DNA of 64,000 bases from Burkholderiaceae bacterium (GTDB taxonomy: Bacteria > Pseudomonadota > Gammaproteobacteria > Burkholderiales > Burkholderiaceae_D): contig JAGTRJ010000001.1 in the NCBI GenBank assembly GCA_018261755.1, positions 95,936 to 159,935 of the forward strand, in the 5' to 3' direction. Below, in pieces: positions 62,594 to 64,000 of this stretch. The notes below the pieces were generated by a model. It ran no database searches and was not told the DNA's origin. It was given only the letters and a program-made list of their open reading frames with translations. The position numbers and the translations under genes are program-made. The first letter of the stretch is position 1. Each line of letters opens with the position of its first letter.

Positions 62594-62719
62594 GGGAGAA
62601 AAATAACTGACCCGAATAACATTTTCGTTAAATAAGGCCAAAAAACATACTCCGTCCAGTATTTAAAAACAGCCAGCAAAAACGTGGCCCAGCATGGCAT
62701 TTCTGCCATATACCCCCGC
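62594..62719 (-). repeat. Dispersed hairpin repeat, copy J (core plus tail)
   Basis: On the minus strand the core (62641-62719) reads GCGGGGGTATATGGCAGAA, GGGCCA-CGTTTTTGC-TGGC, TTTTTAAATACTGGACGGAG, closely matching copy A. The tail (62594-62640; CCTTATTTAACG ... GTCAGTTATTTTTCTCCC) is shared with copies A and B. It starts directly at the lolD stop. Confidence 0.8.
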
Positions 62720-63493
62720 TTAGCCTGATATCTGCTGCTGCAAGCCGTTATCCGACAGGCGCAGCACGCAGTCGCAGCGGCTCGCCAGTTCAACATCGTG
62801 CGTGACAATCACGAACGCGGTGCCCATCGTGCGCGACAATTCCAGAAGCAGGTCGAACATCTGCTGCGCGGTGGCGCGGTCGAGGTTGCCGGTCGGTTCG
62901 TCTGCCAGCACGCAAGCCGGATTGGTCACCAGCGCCCGCGCCAGCGCCACGCGCTGCCGTTCGCCGCCGGACAGTTCGCCCGGCACGTGGCTAACGCGCG
63001 CTTCCAGCCCGACCCGCGCCAGCATCGCCAGCGCCGCCGCCTGCGCTTCGGCGCGCGGCACGCGGCGGATCATCAGCGGCATCGCGACGTTATCCAGCGC
63101 CGAAAACTCGGGCAGCAGATGGTGGAACTGATAAACGAAACCCAGCGCTTCATTGCGCAACTGGCCGCGCACCGTTTCATCCAGGCTGGCGAAATCGCGC
63201 CCGAGCAGGCTGACTGTGCCGGCGCTCGGCGCATCCAGCCCGCCCAGCAGGTGCAGCAGCGTCGATTTGCCGGAACCGGATGCGCCGACAATCGCCACCC
63301 GCTCGCCACGCCACACATCCAGATCGATGCCTGCCAGCACCTTGACCGAATAATTTCCCTGCGTGTAAGTCTTGCCGAGGTCGCGGCAGGACAGTATGGC
63401 ATCACCCATCGTTTCGCTTACCGCGTCGTTTGTCGCGTCGTTTGTCGCGTCATTTACCGCGTCGTTCATGGCGTCACCCGTTGCCTCATTCAT
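62720..63493 (-). CDS. lolD: LolD, ATPase of the lipoprotein-release ABC transporter
   Basis: The 257-residue ATPase has Walker A (GASGSGKST), the LolD-type Q-loop region ([20 protein letters not shown]), signature [15 protein letters not shown] and Walker B ([12 protein letters not shown]). It energises release of lipoproteins from the inner membrane to LolA. The ATG at 63493 has GGAGG just upstream and overlaps the lolC/E stop by 8 bases. This start adds about 28 residues rich in an NDAT/NDAV repeat before the usual domain start ([15 protein letters not shown], 63409). Confidence 0.93.
   Translation of the reverse strand: MNEATGDAMNDAVNDATNDATNDAVSETMGDAILSCRDLGKTYTQGNYSVKVLAGIDLDVWRGERVAIVGASGSGKSTLLHLLGGLDAPSAGTVSLLGRDFASLDETVRGQLRNEALGFVYQFHHLLPEFSALDNVAMPLMIRRVPRAEAQAAALAMLARVGLEARVSHVPGELSGGERQRVALARALVTNPACVLADEPTGNLDRATAQQMFDLLLELSRTMGTAFVIVTHDVELASRCDCVLRLSDNGLQQQISG
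63423..63471 (-). repeat. In-frame 12-bp minisatellite in lolD
   Basis: Four degenerate 12-bp units (GACAAACGACGC-type on the minus strand) encode [16 protein letters not shown]. Copy-number changes would not shift the frame. Confidence 0.8.
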
Positions 63494-64000
63494 AGCGCAG
63501 CGCCTCCGCCGGCTTGACCCGCGCCGCGCTCCAGCTCGGATACAGCGTGGCCAGAAACGCCAGCACGATGGCCGTGCCGCCGATCGTCGCCACGTCGGAC
63601 CAGCGCAGCTCGGACGGCATGGTGCTGATCACATACACTTCCTTCGGCAGGAACTGCACCCCCATCAGCCGCTCGATGAAGGGCACGATAACGTCAATGT
63701 TGGCCGCGATCAGCACACCCAGCCCAACCCCGACCGCCGTGCCGAGCAAGCCGGCCACCGCGCCCTGAATGATGAAGATTTTCATGATTGAACCGGGCGA
63801 AGCGCCCAAGGTGCGCAGGATGGCGATGTCGGCCTGCTTTTCGGTCACTGTCATCACCAGCGTCGATACCAGGTTGAACGCCGCCACCGCGATGATCAGC
63901 GTCAGGATGATGAACATCATTTTCTTTTCCGTCTGCACCGCCGCGAACCAGGTCTTGTTCTGTTTCGACCAGTCGCGGATCAGCACGCCGCCACTCAGTA
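63486..64000 (-). CDS. LolC/LolE-type permease, C-terminal part, cut by the right edge
   Basis: The frame is open to base 64000 on the minus strand. The visible C-terminal part has three membrane segments ([43 protein letters not shown] and [18 protein letters not shown]) with the FtsX-like core [27 protein letters not shown] and the terminal [12 protein letters not shown]. It partners with LolD, encoded directly downstream with an 8-base overlap. It cannot be decided from this fragment whether it is LolC, LolE or a single fused-type LolF. Confidence 0.9.
   Translation of the reverse strand, partial: LSGGVLIRDWSKQNKTWFAAVQTEKKMMFIILTLIIAVAAFNLVSTLVMTVTEKQADIAILRTLGASPGSIMKIFIIQGAVAGLLGTAVGVGLGVLIAANIDVIVPFIERLMGVQFLPKEVYVISTMPSELRWSDVATIGGTAIVLAFLATLYPSWSAARVKPAEALRYE

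Noticed and set aside
10341..62719. The repeats as a CRISPR array
   Set aside because: Copies are kilobases apart, in both orientations, diverged and without spacers or cas genes.

Overview
The window looks like a moderately GC-rich chromosome segment of a betaproteobacterium, most likely Burkholderiales and probably close to Oxalobacteraceae. This is inferred from gene content and order (a BCAM0308-type zinc protein, a DUF349 protein, a TIGR02647 protein, the rnm/htpX/yciO/M50/trpS run and the tsaB-rimI-uracil DNA glycosylase overlap chain), not from a marker-gene comparison. Most of the segment is core housekeeping DNA. Genes are cut at both edges: an autotransporter on the left and a LolC/E-type permease on the right.

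Layout. 1-1.9 kb: an outer-membrane beta-barrel gene followed by an autotransporter that starts with TTG and runs off the left edge. 2.3-10.3 kb: an iron-uptake locus with two Fur-like boxes, two TonB-dependent receptors, a remnant-like small secreted ORF, a PepSY membrane protein, and its own TonB-ExbB-ExbD motor. 10.4-14.6 kb: gluQ, a CoA-binding protein, tsaB, rimI and a family-4 uracil-DNA glycosylase, plus a divergent thioredoxin-like gene. 14.7-17.7 kb: a 986-residue serralysin-like metalloprotease with RTX, Ig-like, tandem PPC and DUF4214 modules. 17.7-29 kb: dnaQ, trhP, a DUF2239 gene with a twin operator, an acyltransferase, prfB with its programmed +1 frameshift, lysS, two small membrane proteins and ppsA. 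29-32.2 kb: a FlgO-type lipoprotein pair and a chemoreceptor.

32.2-34.6 kb is a small, visibly more AT-rich accessory patch. It holds a gene-free 0.6 kb stretch, small genes (TIGR02647, DUF167, DUF3820, S4), a truncated IS3-family end, and a decayed second copy of the 3' end plus terminator of tRNA-Asn. 34.7-49.6 kb returns to core genes: trpS, an M50 protease, yciO, htpX, rnm, a hydrolase, a gamma-carbonic anhydrase, hslO, a zinc-ribbon protein, a DUF349 protein, an FAD dehydrogenase, a radical SAM protein and a TrmO-family gene. After the TrmO-family gene lies an orphan duplicate of the radical SAM 3' end. 49.8-59.2 kb carries envelope and transport genes: a patatin lipoprotein, a YhiI-RbbA-YhhJ exporter, a DHA2 transporter and an amino-acid permease. 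59.2-64 kb carries comEC, a tatD-family gene, lolD and lolC/E.

The most unusual signal is a dispersed, structured intergenic repeat of about 78 bp, with ten recognisable copies in 64 kb and in both orientations. Each copy begins near GGGGGTATAT, contains a small GCCA...TGGC-type hairpin, and ends in an ATACT-N6-AGTAT palindrome. Its outer arms pair with each other. Three copies share a further conserved tail of about 45 bp containing AGTCAGTTATTT or a one-base variant of it. I do not recognise this as a named family. It behaves like a REP- or MITE-type element or a structured RNA and is the best candidate here for something undescribed.
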